From positions 1-21,434 of the forward strand of contig CABTZM010000010.1 in NCBI GenBank assembly GCA_902489295.1: DNA of 21,434 nt. The letters run 5' to 3'. The stretch comes from an uncultured Collinsella sp. (GTDB lineage: Bacteria > Actinomycetota > Coriobacteriia > Coriobacteriales > Coriobacteriaceae). The notes under the pieces were generated by a model that was not told the DNA's origin, searched no databases, and was given only the letters and a program-made list of their open reading frames with translations. The translations under genes and the position numbers were made by a program. Below, in pieces: positions 7,525 to 16,679 of the stretch. The first letter of the stretch is position 1. The number at the start of each line of letters is the position of its first letter.

Positions 7525-8241
7525 TTACTCCTCCTTCGTTTCAAAATCCATGATGATGCCCTCGACCGGCGCCGGACCGGCGGGAATCTCGGGCGCATCG
7601 GGGTTGAGCTCGCGGTCGATATACTCCGGGTTCACGCCGTGGCCGCCCAGATACTCCATGCCGGGGCCCTGGGGCTCACCGGACGCAAGCGTCTCGTTGG
7701 CAGCCATGCCGTGCGCGTTGCCGGTCTTTACGGCCGAGGCGGCGCGCAGGGCGTCGAGCTCGCGCTTGCACTCCTGGCACATACCGACGGTACGGGCGGC
7801 CTGCTCGGCCTCCATGCCGCCGGCCTTTTGCAGCAGGCGCTTGGCGTAGTCGATCTCCTTGTGCGGGGCAAACGGCTTGCCGCAACGCGAGCAGTGCTCG
7901 AGCGTATAGACGCTCTTGCTGGTGAGGTCGTCCTTGCTCATGACGGCCAGCTCAAACTCCTCGGTGAGCTTGATGGCCTCCATGGGGCAGGCTTCCTCGC
8001 AGCGGCCGCAGAAGATGCAGCGGCCGTAGTCGATCGACCAGGTAATGGTATCGGCCGCAAGGTCGGTGTCCATGCGAATGGCATCGGCCGGGCACGCCAC
8101 GCCGCAGGCACCGCAGGCGATGCAGAGCTCGGCATTGTGCTCGGGCTTGCCGCGCATGTCCTTGTTGGTGGGGAACGGCGCAAACGGGTACTTGACCGTC
8201 GCGTCGCCGGCCTTGGCGTTAACCTTCCAAAGCTTCAGCAT
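7525..8241 (-). CDS. hyfH: HycF/HyfH, two-[4Fe-4S] ferredoxin subunit (NuoI-like)
   Basis: The 238-residue subunit has two ferredoxin motifs, C40/C43/C46/C50 and C75/C78/C81/C85, which wire electrons between the FdhF module and the hydrogenase small subunit. After them a CSRCGKPF motif (C117, C120) and MCQEC (C155, C158) make a likely zinc or Fe-S knuckle, as in HycF/HyfH proteins. The C-terminal tail is Pro/Gly/Glu-rich. ATG 8241 was chosen because GAGGAGG lies upstream and the protein then begins MLKLWK as expected; the frame is open 41 codons further upstream, but that part overlaps the hycE end. One base separates the hycE stop and this start. Confidence 0.95.
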   Translation of the reverse strand: MLKLWKVNAKAGDATVKYPFAPFPTNKDMRGKPEHNAELCIACGACGVACPADAIRMDTDLAADTITWSIDYGRCIFCGRCEEACPMEAIKLTEEFELAVMSKDDLTSKSVYTLEHCSRCGKPFAPHKEIDYAKRLLQKAGGMEAEQAARTVGMCQECKRELDALRAASAVKTGNAHGMAANETLASGEPQGPGMEYLGGHGVNPEYIDRELNPDAPEIPAGPAPVEGIIMDFETKEE

Positions 8242-8242
8242 A

Positions 8243-10015
8243 TTAGAGCGCCTCCTCATCGAGCGGAGCAGCCATGGTGCCCTCGCCCGCAAGCGGCGAC
8301 TTGTCGCGCCAGACGTTCTCGAACTGCTCCTTGTCGAGCACGTGGTCGCGCTTGGCGGCGACATCGGTCACCGTCACGCGGTCGGTGCAGGAGTAGCACG
8401 GGTCGAGCGAGCCGACGATCAGCGCCGCATCGCCCACGGTGTTGCCGCGGAACATGTAGCGCAGGACCGGCCAGTTGCTGTACGTGGCGGCCTTGGCGCG
8501 CCAGCGGTAGCACTTCTGGTTGTTGCCGAGCATGGCCCAGTGCACGTCCTCGCCGCGCGGCGCCTCGGTGGCGCCGATAGCGTACTTGTGCGGGGTGTAT
8601 TCCCAATCCGTGGTGAGGATGGGGCCCGACGGGCAGTTCTCGAGCATGGTCTCGATCATGTCGATCGAATCGTAGACCTCCTGGATGCGGACGGCGGTAC
8701 GGCCGAAGGCATCGCAGGTGTCGGCCGTGGCGGCGTGCATCTTTTGGACGTCCGGATCGGCGTAGCCGTCGAAGGGATGGTCAAAGCGCACGTCGCGGGC
8801 ATAGCCCGAGCCACGCATGAGCGGGCCGACCGGCGAGAAGTCACGTGCGATCTTGCGGTCCAAGATGCCGATGCCGCTCGTACGCTCAATAAAGTTGGGC
8901 GTGGAGAGCAAGACGTCGACGAGCTCCTGAACCTCGGAGCGCAGCTGGTGGATGGTCGTGAGCGTGGAGAGCTTCTGCTCGGCCAAAATATCGCGACGCA
9001 CGCCGCCGATCACGTTGAGGCCGTAGGTCTTGCGGTGACCGGAGAGCTTCTCGGCCAGGTCCATGGACTTCTCGCGGACGCGGAAGAACTGCTGGAAGCC
9101 GGAGTCGAAGCCCGTGTAGTGCGACGCCAGGCCAATGTTGAGCAGATGCGAGTGCAGGCGCTCGACCTCGAGCATGATGGCGCGGATGTACTGGGCTCGC
9201 GGCGGGACATGAATGCCCTGGGCGCGCTCGACGGCCTCGGCATAGGCTACCGAGTGAGCGCAGCCGCAGATGCCGCAGATACGGTCGGCGAGGAACGTCA
9301 CGGCGTCATAGTTCAGGCGCGTCTCGGCGACCTTCTCCATGCCGCGGTGCACGTAGAACAGACGGTAGTCGGCATCGACGATGGTCTCGCCCTCGACGAA
9401 CAGGCGGAAGTGGCCGGGCTCGTCGGAGGTGATGTGCAGCGGGCCCATGGGGACGAGTGTGGTCTCCTTGCCCTTGGTATCGGCCAAGAACTCGTAGTTT
9501 TCCATGTCGCTCGCGGGAGCGGGACGGAAACGGTAGTCCATGGAGTCCTTGCGCAGCGGGTACAGACCGCTGGGCCAATCGTCGGGCAGCACCAGGCGAC
9601 GACGGTCGGGCAGACCCTCGGGGATCAGGCCGAACATGTCGCGCAGCTCGCGCTCGCCCCACACGCAGGCGGGGACGAACGGCGTCACGGACGGGAACGT
9701 CATCTTGGCGGGATCGACCTCGGTGCGCACGGTCACCCAGCCGGGGTCCTCCCCCTCCATGGAGATGACGTAATACACGGCGTAACGGCCGCACAGACTG
9801 CGCTCGTCGTTGCCGATGATCACGGGAATCCAGCCGTAGCGCTCGTAATACAGGTAGTGGACGGCCTCAGGCAGCTTGTCCTGCTTGACGGTGATCGTCA
9901 GCTGGTCCTCGCACTGCCACTCGACCTTCTCGATGCAGCCCGGAACGGCGCGGCGCAGGGCCTCGACATGGCTCTCGCAGCGACGGGCATACACCTTGTT
10001 CTCAGTTTCAATCAT
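8243..10015 (-). CDS. hyfG: HycE/HyfG, [NiFe]-hydrogenase large subunit with fused NuoC-like domain
   Basis: The 590-residue catalytic subunit joins an N-terminal NuoC-like domain (about 1-160) to a NuoD-like hydrogenase domain. The nickel ligands are C247 and C250 in RICGICGCAH and C540 and C543 in DPCYSCTDR. It should evolve H2 from protons with electrons from formate. After R546 there is a 44-residue tail, VTVTDV..., that aligns with the peptide removed by HycI in E. coli HycE. This predicts that the gene product is made as a precursor. The start has GAGGTGGAG upstream and lies three bases after the hyfF stop. All residues needed for activity are present. Confidence 0.97.
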   Translation of the reverse strand: MIETENKVYARRCESHVEALRRAVPGCIEKVEWQCEDQLTITVKQDKLPEAVHYLYYERYGWIPVIIGNDERSLCGRYAVYYVISMEGEDPGWVTVRTEVDPAKMTFPSVTPFVPACVWGERELRDMFGLIPEGLPDRRRLVLPDDWPSGLYPLRKDSMDYRFRPAPASDMENYEFLADTKGKETTLVPMGPLHITSDEPGHFRLFVEGETIVDADYRLFYVHRGMEKVAETRLNYDAVTFLADRICGICGCAHSVAYAEAVERAQGIHVPPRAQYIRAIMLEVERLHSHLLNIGLASHYTGFDSGFQQFFRVREKSMDLAEKLSGHRKTYGLNVIGGVRRDILAEQKLSTLTTIHQLRSEVQELVDVLLSTPNFIERTSGIGILDRKIARDFSPVGPLMRGSGYARDVRFDHPFDGYADPDVQKMHAATADTCDAFGRTAVRIQEVYDSIDMIETMLENCPSGPILTTDWEYTPHKYAIGATEAPRGEDVHWAMLGNNQKCYRWRAKAATYSNWPVLRYMFRGNTVGDAALIVGSLDPCYSCTDRVTVTDVAAKRDHVLDKEQFENVWRDKSPLAGEGTMAAPLDEEAL

Positions 10016-10018
10016 TCG

Positions 10019-11578
10019 TTACTCCACCTCGCTCTGAGCGGTCTCGGTACCGAACACAGCGCGGTACATCGGCGTCGCGTGAAGTTCCTCGGTGCTCTGC
10101 TCGAGCACGATGCCAGTCGCGGTCTCCACACCGTGCACGAGAGGCAGCGGGGTGGCGATGCCAAACCACAGGATCATGACAGCCAGGATGATTTCGGGGA
10201 TAAGCATGAGCGCCGGGGCCTCATGCTTGCCCATGCCCTGGGGCGCATGGCCGAATACCGACTTGAGTGCGATACGGGTGAGCGCGGAGATGGCCACGGT
10301 AAGACCGAGGGCGACCACGACGACCAGCCACATGGGACCGGCGGTAACACCGGCGACAAAAGTCAGGAACTCGGAGATAAACATGCCAAAGGGCGGGAAG
10401 GCACCAAGGCCGAGCAGCGCCAGGACGGCGAGCGCGGCGGTTGCGGGGGCAACCTCGACGACGCCCTGGATCTTGGCCAGGCTACGCGTGCCAAAGGCGT
10501 GCTGGATGTTGCCGGACACGCAGAAGGCAAGCGTCTTGGTAAAGCCGTGGAACACGCAGTGCAGCAGGGCCGCGGCGATACCCAGCGGACCACCGATACC
10601 CAGGCACAGGGCGATAACGCCCACGTTCTCCACAGACGAGTACGCAAAGCGGCGCTTGAGGTCGTCCTGGCGAAACATCGAAAGCGCCGCCACCAAAATG
10701 GACAGCGTGCCGACGATCAGCAGCAAAAGTTGCGGATACTCGGCGCCCACGGCCTGGATAGTAAAGCCGTAGAAGCGCATGATCACGAGCATGGCGCACT
10801 TAAGCAGCACGCCCGAGAGCAGGGCCGAGACAGGGCTCGGAGCCTGGGAGTGGGCATCGGGCAGCCAAGTATGCATGGGGAACAGGCCGGCCTTGGTGCC
10901 AAAGCCGATCACGACAAACGCAAAGGCGAGGCGCATGAGCGTCGGGTCGAACTGGTTGGCATACGGCAGCACGCACGACAGGAATGCGGCCTCGTGGGCG
11001 TTGGGAATCACGTCGGCGGCGTTGGCGTAGATCAGCAGCGTACCGAACAGGCCAAAGGCCACGCCGGCGGTGCAGACCATCGCATACTTCCAAGAAGCCT
11101 CGAGGGCCGTCTTGTTCTTGTAGATACCCACCAGGAACACAGTGGAAAGCGTGGTTGCCTCCACGGCGGCCCACGTGAGGATCATGTTGTTGGACAGGCA
11201 CGCGAGCAGCATGGTGAACACAAACAGGCTAAACAGCGCAAAATACTGCTTGGCGCGTTCGGCGGGCATGGAGCCCTCCTCGATATCGGCCTTTACATAG
11301 GGCAGCGAGAACAGCCCCGTAAGAAAACCGATAAAGCCGATGAGCAGCACAAAGATGGCACCCAGCGAATCGAGGTGGAACCACAGGCCAAGAGCGCTCG
11401 CGGTTTCGCCGCTCATAAGGACGTCACCGGCCGTCATAATCGACAGCACCAGGACGGCTGCGACGGAGACCAGGTTGAGACCGGCAAATACGTTATAGGA
11501 CGTATTCTTGGGCAAAAACGCCATGACCAGCGAGAACACCAAAGGAGTCGCGAGCAGGGCGAGAATCAACGTTTCCAT
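10019..11578 (-). CDS. hyfF: HyfF, membrane antiporter-like subunit (NuoL/M/N family)
   Basis: The 519-residue polytopic membrane protein has about 14 predicted helices and the pump core of Mrp/NuoL-M-N proteins. Glu140 in TWAAVEATTL, Lys229 in FGTKAGLFPMHTWLPDAHSQAP and Lys260 in LLSGVLLK fit the conserved charged residues of the half-channels. A further Glu occurs in FISEFLTF, matching TM12. With HyfB and HyfD it is the third such subunit, which is the difference between Hyf (FHL-2) and Hyc (FHL-1). A role in proton or sodium translocation is inference from the family. The start lies three bases past the hyfE stop, with GAGGGGG as ribosome binding site. Confidence 0.93.
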   Translation of the reverse strand: METLILALLATPLVFSLVMAFLPKNTSYNVFAGLNLVSVAAVLVLSIMTAGDVLMSGETASALGLWFHLDSLGAIFVLLIGFIGFLTGLFSLPYVKADIEEGSMPAERAKQYFALFSLFVFTMLLACLSNNMILTWAAVEATTLSTVFLVGIYKNKTALEASWKYAMVCTAGVAFGLFGTLLIYANAADVIPNAHEAAFLSCVLPYANQFDPTLMRLAFAFVVIGFGTKAGLFPMHTWLPDAHSQAPSPVSALLSGVLLKCAMLVIMRFYGFTIQAVGAEYPQLLLLIVGTLSILVAALSMFRQDDLKRRFAYSSVENVGVIALCLGIGGPLGIAAALLHCVFHGFTKTLAFCVSGNIQHAFGTRSLAKIQGVVEVAPATAALAVLALLGLGAFPPFGMFISEFLTFVAGVTAGPMWLVVVVALGLTVAISALTRIALKSVFGHAPQGMGKHEAPALMLIPEIILAVMILWFGIATPLPLVHGVETATGIVLEQSTEELHATPMYRAVFGTETAQSEVE

Positions 11579-11581
11579 GGA

Positions 11582-12235
11582 CTACCCCCTCAGCTCGGAC
11601 AGGTCGCGCGCATCGAGCGAGTGGGAGTCGTCCCAAATGCGACGCACGACGATGGACATGATGATGACGGCAAAGATGGCGTCGGTGGCGATACCGATCT
11701 CGATGATCTCGGGAGCGGTGGGGGCCAAAAGCGCGAGCGTCACATGGCTGCCGTTTTCCATAAGGCAGTATCCAAAGATCTGCTTCATGATGTTGCGCTG
11801 CGAGATGATGCAGGTGAGGCCCACAAAGAAGTGAGCGAAGCTAATAGCGAGCGCAGGCGTTGCGACCTCGGCCGTGGGCAGGCTGATCTGCGTCACGACG
11901 GCAAAGCAGATCGCAACCTCGACGGCGATGATGCAGATGGCCCACGCGGGCTTAAGGCCGGCCTTGAGCGATGCGTCGCTCGGCTCGCCCATCTTCTTGT
12001 ACGCACGGTTGAGGATATAGGGAACCAGGACGACCTTGGTGATAAAGGCGGATCCGGCCCACATAAGCAGCTCCTGCGCGCCGGTAGTGGCACCGAGCGT
12101 AGCGAGCAGTCCCACGAGCACCAGCGACTGCACCGCATACCAGCTGATGGCGTGCTTGATGTTCTTGGAGACGACCACCATGGTGGACGTGACGATCAGA
12201 AGGCCGCCAAGGATGTTGACGATCGAATAACCCAT
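11582..12235 (-). CDS. hyfE: HyfE, small membrane subunit (NuoK-like)
   Basis: HyfE is a 217-residue hydrophobic protein with about six to seven helices; the closest Complex I relative is NuoK/MrpC. Segments such as MGYSIVNILGGLLIVTSTM, VVLVPYILNRAYKK and SQRNIMKQIFGYCLMENG match the HyfE family. Such subunits contain membrane Glu residues in the charge path; E142-like positions near MENG and ALLAPTAPEIIEIGI are candidates. It is absent from the simpler Hyc complex, so its presence marks an FHL-2 enzyme. The start has AGGAGG nine bases upstream, 13 bases after the hyfD stop. Confidence 0.92.
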   Translation of the reverse strand: MGYSIVNILGGLLIVTSTMVVVSKNIKHAISWYAVQSLVLVGLLATLGATTGAQELLMWAGSAFITKVVLVPYILNRAYKKMGEPSDASLKAGLKPAWAICIIAVEVAICFAVVTQISLPTAEVATPALAISFAHFFVGLTCIISQRNIMKQIFGYCLMENGSHVTLALLAPTAPEIIEIGIATDAIFAVIIMSIVVRRIWDDSHSLDARDLSELRG

Positions 12236-12248
12236 GTCGTTCTACCTC

Positions 12249-13706
12249 CTAACCGATCCAGCTGGCCGAAAGCGGGCCGCTGACGATAACCATGATGATG
12301 AGCACGATGAACACGAACGCCATCGCGCGGGGAAGCGGGGCTCCCGCAGCGACCTCTTCGCTCGGCTCGCCGGGCAGGCAATAGCCCATCCACTTGAGGA
12401 ACCAGGCGAAGGTGGCGACGGTCTCGGCAACCATGATGCACACGAGCACCAGGATCGCGACATTGCCGGCACCCACAGAGAAGCCGCCGGCGATGATCTG
12501 GAACTTCGAGAAGAACGTGTTCATGGGCGGCACGCCGGCAATGGCGAGCGCCGCGACTCCAAAGCCCACGCCCGAGATCGGGTACTTCTTTACGATGCCG
12601 CGAAGCTTGGGCAGCATACGCGTGCCGAGCGTAAAGGAGAACGAACCGGCGATCAGGAAGAACAGGGTCTTGGCGAAAGCATGGTTAAAGATGTGGCACA
12701 CGGCACCGTCAAAAGCCAGCTGGCTGCCAAAGACCGAAAGGCCCAGACCAAAGAACACATAGGAGAGCTGGGCAATCGTGGAGAAGGCCAGCAGGCGCTT
12801 CATATCCTTTTGCGGCAGGTACATAAGGAAACCAAAGAGCATGGTAACCATGGCGTCGATAATGGCGACCCAGCCCACGATCTCGGGAACCTCGCCGGCA
12901 GAGACGAGTGCACGCGCGAACACGCACACGCCGACCTTAACCATCGAGGCACCATGCAGGTAGGCCGAAACAGGCGTCGGCGCCTCCATGGCCGAAGGCA
13001 GCCACATGTACATGGGGACCTGTGCGGACTTGGCCCAGGCCGCAAACAGCACGAGCAAAAGGACGATAGCCTTGAGCTTGGCGTCGAGGCCGGCAATCGC
13101 GGTGATGGCGAAGGTACCGGTGTGGGCAAACACGATGGCGGCGCCCAGATACAGGCCGAGCGCACCGATATGCGTGATGATCAGGGCCTTCATGCCGGCC
13201 TTCTTGGCCGTAGGCGACATGTAGTAGCTAATGAGGCCCCAAGAGCACGCACCCGTGATCTCAAAGAACACGAGCTGGCCCAAAAGGGTCGAGCTGTACA
13301 CGAGGCCGGCCATGGCGCCGATGAAGGTCGCGAGGTACGCGTAGAAGCGACGGCGCGGCGCGTCGGGATGCTCACGGTTATTCTCGCTCATATAGGGAAT
13401 CGAATAGATCACGACAAGCAGGCCGATACCCACAAAGGCGGGCGCGAGCAGCGTGCTCATGCGATCGAAGGTGAATCCCATGACGAGGGTCTGCCCAAAC
13501 GAGATCAGGGGGACCTGCGTGTCGGGCATGCCGGCGCCGGCGAAATTCGCGGCGAGGGCGATGGTGCAGACCGTCGAGACGGCGGCACCCAAAACGCTGA
13601 ACCACTTGGCGTACGGACGGGGGAACAGGGCGACGAGCACCGAGGCCGCCATCGGGGCCGCGATAGCGACCAAGCCGAGAAGGGCCAGACTGACTGCAAA
13701 TGACAT
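12249..13706 (-). CDS. hyfD: HyfD, membrane antiporter-like subunit (NuoL/M/N family)
   Basis: The 485-residue membrane protein is the second Mrp-like subunit. Conserved charges are Glu149 in VFFEITGACSWGL, Lys226 in AAWAKSAQVPMYMWLPSAMEAPTPVSAYLHG and Lys257 in GASMVKVGV, with another Lys in NTFFSKFQII at the TM12 position. These fit a working ion half-channel rather than a degenerate one. HyfD is found in Hyf and related energy-conserving hydrogenases but not in Hyc. It starts at ATG 13706 after GGAGAAGGGAG, 15 bases past the hyfC stop. Confidence 0.93.
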   Translation of the reverse strand: MSFAVSLALLGLVAIAAPMAASVLVALFPRPYAKWFSVLGAAVSTVCTIALAANFAGAGMPDTQVPLISFGQTLVMGFTFDRMSTLLAPAFVGIGLLVVIYSIPYMSENNREHPDAPRRRFYAYLATFIGAMAGLVYSSTLLGQLVFFEITGACSWGLISYYMSPTAKKAGMKALIITHIGALGLYLGAAIVFAHTGTFAITAIAGLDAKLKAIVLLLVLFAAWAKSAQVPMYMWLPSAMEAPTPVSAYLHGASMVKVGVCVFARALVSAGEVPEIVGWVAIIDAMVTMLFGFLMYLPQKDMKRLLAFSTIAQLSYVFFGLGLSVFGSQLAFDGAVCHIFNHAFAKTLFFLIAGSFSFTLGTRMLPKLRGIVKKYPISGVGFGVAALAIAGVPPMNTFFSKFQIIAGGFSVGAGNVAILVLVCIMVAETVATFAWFLKWMGYCLPGEPSEEVAAGAPLPRAMAFVFIVLIIMVIVSGPLSASWIG

Positions 13707-13721
13707 TGTTTCTCCCTTCTC

Positions 13722-14648
13722 CTACACGCCGACGACCACGAAGACAAACGCCAGCACGGCGATGCCCACGACGGCCCAGGTCTGATTACCGAGCACCTTA
13801 AAGCGCGAACGCGAGCAAGAGTTCTCGATCACGCCGCATACGACAAAGTCGATCAGGCACTTCACCAGGAAGATGACTGCACCCAGAACGGCGGCGGCGC
13901 CCACGGTCGTGGGCTCGCCCCAAGGGATGAAGATCGCGCAGAACCAAGCGACGACCAGGACCTGCTTCATGGACATGGCAAGTTTGGCCATGGCGAGCGA
14001 CGGGCCGGAAAGCTCGGCGAGCGGACCTTCCTGGAGCTCCTGCTCAGCCTCGGCCTGATCAAAGGGCAGCTTGCCGAGTTCCATGTAGCAGGCAATCGCA
14101 AAGGCGATGCCGGCGAGGATCACGGCGACCGGCGCGTCGATCGCGCCCGTCATGATGTGCTGACCCATGGTGGCGATGTCGGTGGAACCGCACACCAGGG
14201 CGGCGGCAAACAGCGCCAGCAGCATGGACGGCTCGATGAGCACGCTCATGAGCAGCTCGCGAACGCCGCCGATACCGGCGTAGGCGTTGGACGAATCCAC
14301 ACCGCAGAGGGCGAAGAAGAAGCGGGCGAGCGCCAGGCTGTACATGATGGTGATGGCGTCACCAAAGACCGGGATGGGGCTTTGTGCCGTAAAGAGCGGC
14401 AGGCCCATCGCGAGCATAAAGGCGACGGCAAAGAACAGCGGCGGCATAATGCGCAGCGCAAAGCTCGCGTCCTCGCACTGGGACTCGGGGCGCGCAAAGA
14501 GCTTGGCCAGATCGCGGTAGTCCTGCATGATGCTGGGGCCGCGACGGTTGTGCATCTTGGCGCGGATCACGCGGCCGAGACCGGAGAAGAACGGTGCGAC
14601 GGCCATGACGACCACGCCCTGCAGAACGGCAAGTACGATGTTGTTCAT
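13722..14648 (-). CDS. hyfC: HyfC/HycD, membrane anchor subunit (NuoH-like)
   Basis: This 308-residue subunit anchors the peripheral hydrogenase arm to the membrane arm. It has about eight helices, the cytoplasmic loop RRGPSIMQDYRDLAKLF (about 35-51), and the acidic segment ELGKLPFDQAEAEQELQEG (190-208). That loop matches the E-rich NuoH loop that couples electron transfer to ion movement. The Shine-Dalgarno AAGGAGGGGA overlaps the hyfB stop region. Hyc and Hyf versions of this subunit are similar; the name hyfC follows the gene order. Confidence 0.94.
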   Translation of the reverse strand: MNNIVLAVLQGVVVMAVAPFFSGLGRVIRAKMHNRRGPSIMQDYRDLAKLFARPESQCEDASFALRIMPPLFFAVAFMLAMGLPLFTAQSPIPVFGDAITIMYSLALARFFFALCGVDSSNAYAGIGGVRELLMSVLIEPSMLLALFAAALVCGSTDIATMGQHIMTGAIDAPVAVILAGIAFAIACYMELGKLPFDQAEAEQELQEGPLAELSGPSLAMAKLAMSMKQVLVVAWFCAIFIPWGEPTTVGAAAVLGAVIFLVKCLIDFVVCGVIENSCSRSRFKVLGNQTWAVVGIAVLAFVFVVVGV

Positions 14649-14660
14649 GCTCTCCCCTCC

Positions 14661-16679
14661 TTAACCCATTTGCACGGCGAGCACGAGGAACACCACGAGT
14701 GCCGCAACGATGTAGCAGATATAGATGCTGTAGTTGCCGCCCTCGAGCTTAGTCGCGAGGTCGGCGAGCTTCTCGACACCCTTATGCGGGGCATCGACGA
14801 GAACCTTGTCGGGTACGGGCTCCACAGCCTCGGCCACACCGGTGAGCTTCTGGAAGAAGTGCGCGATGGACCAGCAGACGGCCGTGCAGCGGTCGCGCAG
14901 CGTGTAGAGCGGCTGCATAAACCAGGACACCTCGGAGGCAAAGGTCGTGGCCACGACGGGCATATGCTCGTTGGGAGCATAGCCGCATGCCCACGGCTGG
15001 GACTTCTGCACCTTGCCGACGGTCTTGAGCTTGCGATAACCGCAGGCAAGGCCGACAAGCACCACGAGCGCAATGGCGATCGCGGGCGTGGAGGTGGCAG
15101 CGCCGGAGTACTGGTTCATGAGCTCCATGCCCTCGGCGGCAAACACGCCACCGTACGGATGCAGCACGGACGCGGCGACATCGACCAGCACGGGCGCGAT
15201 CACGGGAGCGCCAATGCCCAGCACGACGCAGATGGCCGCGAGCAGGCCCTGCGCAAACACCATGGGGGCGGGAACCTCCTTGGCATCGGCAGCGGCCTCG
15301 GAGCGGGGCGCGGAGGCAAAGGAGACGCCATAGGCCTTGACGAAGCACGTGACAGCCAGAGCGCCGGTAATGGCAAGCGCGACGGCAGCGAACACGGCCA
15401 CGATCATGACGGCCTTGTCGCCCTGCATGGCGGCGTTAAACAGCGACTGGTAGGTAAACCACTCAGACACAAAGCCGTTGAAGGGCGGGATGGCCGAGAT
15501 GGCAAGTGCGCCAACGAGGAAGCAGATGGCCGTTGCCGGCATACGACGGAACAGGCCGCCCATCTTCTCCATATTGCGCGTACCCGTGGAGTACAGCAGC
15601 GCACCGGCGCCCAAGAACAGCTCGCCCTTAAACATCGCATGGTTAAACGTGTGGTAGAGGGCGGCCATCAGAGCCAGGACGGCGATGCCGACCGAGTCGA
15701 GCGCCATGGCGGCCATGGAGGCGCCGACGCCGAGCAGAATGATGCCGATGTTCTCGACGGAGTGATAGGCCAGCAGGCGCTTGATGTCATGCTCCTGCAG
15801 GGCGAAGGCCACGCCGAGGACCGACGAGATCGCACCGAAGACCATGACCATAAGGCCCCACCAGACCTGAACGCCCGAGGCGGAGAGCAGGTCGAGACCA
15901 ACCTTGAGGATACCGAAGATACCGATCTTGATCATGCCGCCGGACATGAGGGCCGAAACGTTGGACGGCGCCTCGGGATGTGCCTTGGGCAGCCAGCCGT
16001 GCAGCGGGATGATACCGGCCTTGGCGCCAAAGCCAAAGAAGGCGAGCACGAAGCACACGGATGCGACCGCGGGGCTAAACTGCGTGGCGCGGAAATCCGC
16101 AAAGGCAAACGAGCCGCCGGCGAAGTTGGTCATGGTGAGGAAGCTCGCCATGATGAGCACAAAGCCCACGTGCGCGATCACAAAGTAGAGCCAACCGCCA
16201 TGGATGGAGTTCTCGTTCTCCTCGATCACGACCAGGAAGTACGAGGTAAGCGACATGAGCTCAAAGGCAACCAGGAACCAAAACACGTTGTCGGCGGTGA
16301 TGACGAGCATCATGGACGCCACGAAGGTGTTAAAGAAGAAGCCGGCACGGCCCTTTTTGCCCGGGTACTCATCAAAGTAGTTGAGACCGTAGATCGAACC
16401 GGCAAACGCGAGCACCGAGATGAGCGCCACGAACAGGCCGGACAGCTGATTGAGCAGCAGCTGGAAATGGGCAAACGGGAAGAATACGATGGCGTCGACC
16501 GACGTGACATCGCCCAGCACGGCCTGGATACCGGCCACAAACGAAAGCACCGCGGCGACGGCGCCGATAAGGCAGCCGGCGGTCTTGGCGGCGTTATCGG
16601 CCTTGATCAGCAGAACCGAGGCGAGCGCACCGATGCACGAGACGGCAAGCGATGCGATAAACAGCGTCATGCTATCCAT
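14661..16679 (-). CDS. hyfB: HyfB/HycC, large membrane antiporter-like subunit (NuoL-like)
   Basis: The 672-residue protein has the same length as I recall for E. coli HyfB and is longer than HycC. The pump-core residues are Glu140 in LVAFELMSLTSY, Lys220 in FGAKAGIIPLHGWLPKAHPEAPSNVSALMSGGMIK and Lys251 at the end of that motif, plus Glu in GFVSEWFTY. The C-terminal ~130 residues contain a cytoplasmic stretch (YRKLKTVGKVQKSQPWACGY...) before a last helix, as in HyfB/HycC. The start ATG 16679 overlaps the hyfA stop by 8 bp and has AAGGGAG upstream, which suggests coupled translation. Confidence 0.94.
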   Translation of the reverse strand: MDSMTLFIASLAVSCIGALASVLLIKADNAAKTAGCLIGAVAAVLSFVAGIQAVLGDVTSVDAIVFFPFAHFQLLLNQLSGLFVALISVLAFAGSIYGLNYFDEYPGKKGRAGFFFNTFVASMMLVITADNVFWFLVAFELMSLTSYFLVVIEENENSIHGGWLYFVIAHVGFVLIMASFLTMTNFAGGSFAFADFRATQFSPAVASVCFVLAFFGFGAKAGIIPLHGWLPKAHPEAPSNVSALMSGGMIKIGIFGILKVGLDLLSASGVQVWWGLMVMVFGAISSVLGVAFALQEHDIKRLLAYHSVENIGIILLGVGASMAAMALDSVGIAVLALMAALYHTFNHAMFKGELFLGAGALLYSTGTRNMEKMGGLFRRMPATAICFLVGALAISAIPPFNGFVSEWFTYQSLFNAAMQGDKAVMIVAVFAAVALAITGALAVTCFVKAYGVSFASAPRSEAAADAKEVPAPMVFAQGLLAAICVVLGIGAPVIAPVLVDVAASVLHPYGGVFAAEGMELMNQYSGAATSTPAIAIALVVLVGLACGYRKLKTVGKVQKSQPWACGYAPNEHMPVVATTFASEVSWFMQPLYTLRDRCTAVCWSIAHFFQKLTGVAEAVEPVPDKVLVDAPHKGVEKLADLATKLEGGNYSIYICYIVAALVVFLVLAVQMG

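Noticed and set aside
8045..12283. A 1412-codon open frame on the plus strand, opposite hycE, hyfF, hyfE and part of hycF
   Set aside because: It is a shadow of well-identified minus-strand genes. GC-rich genes that avoid TTA, CTA and TCA codons leave the opposite frame open. The product is rich in His, Arg, Gly and Asp with no recognisable fold.
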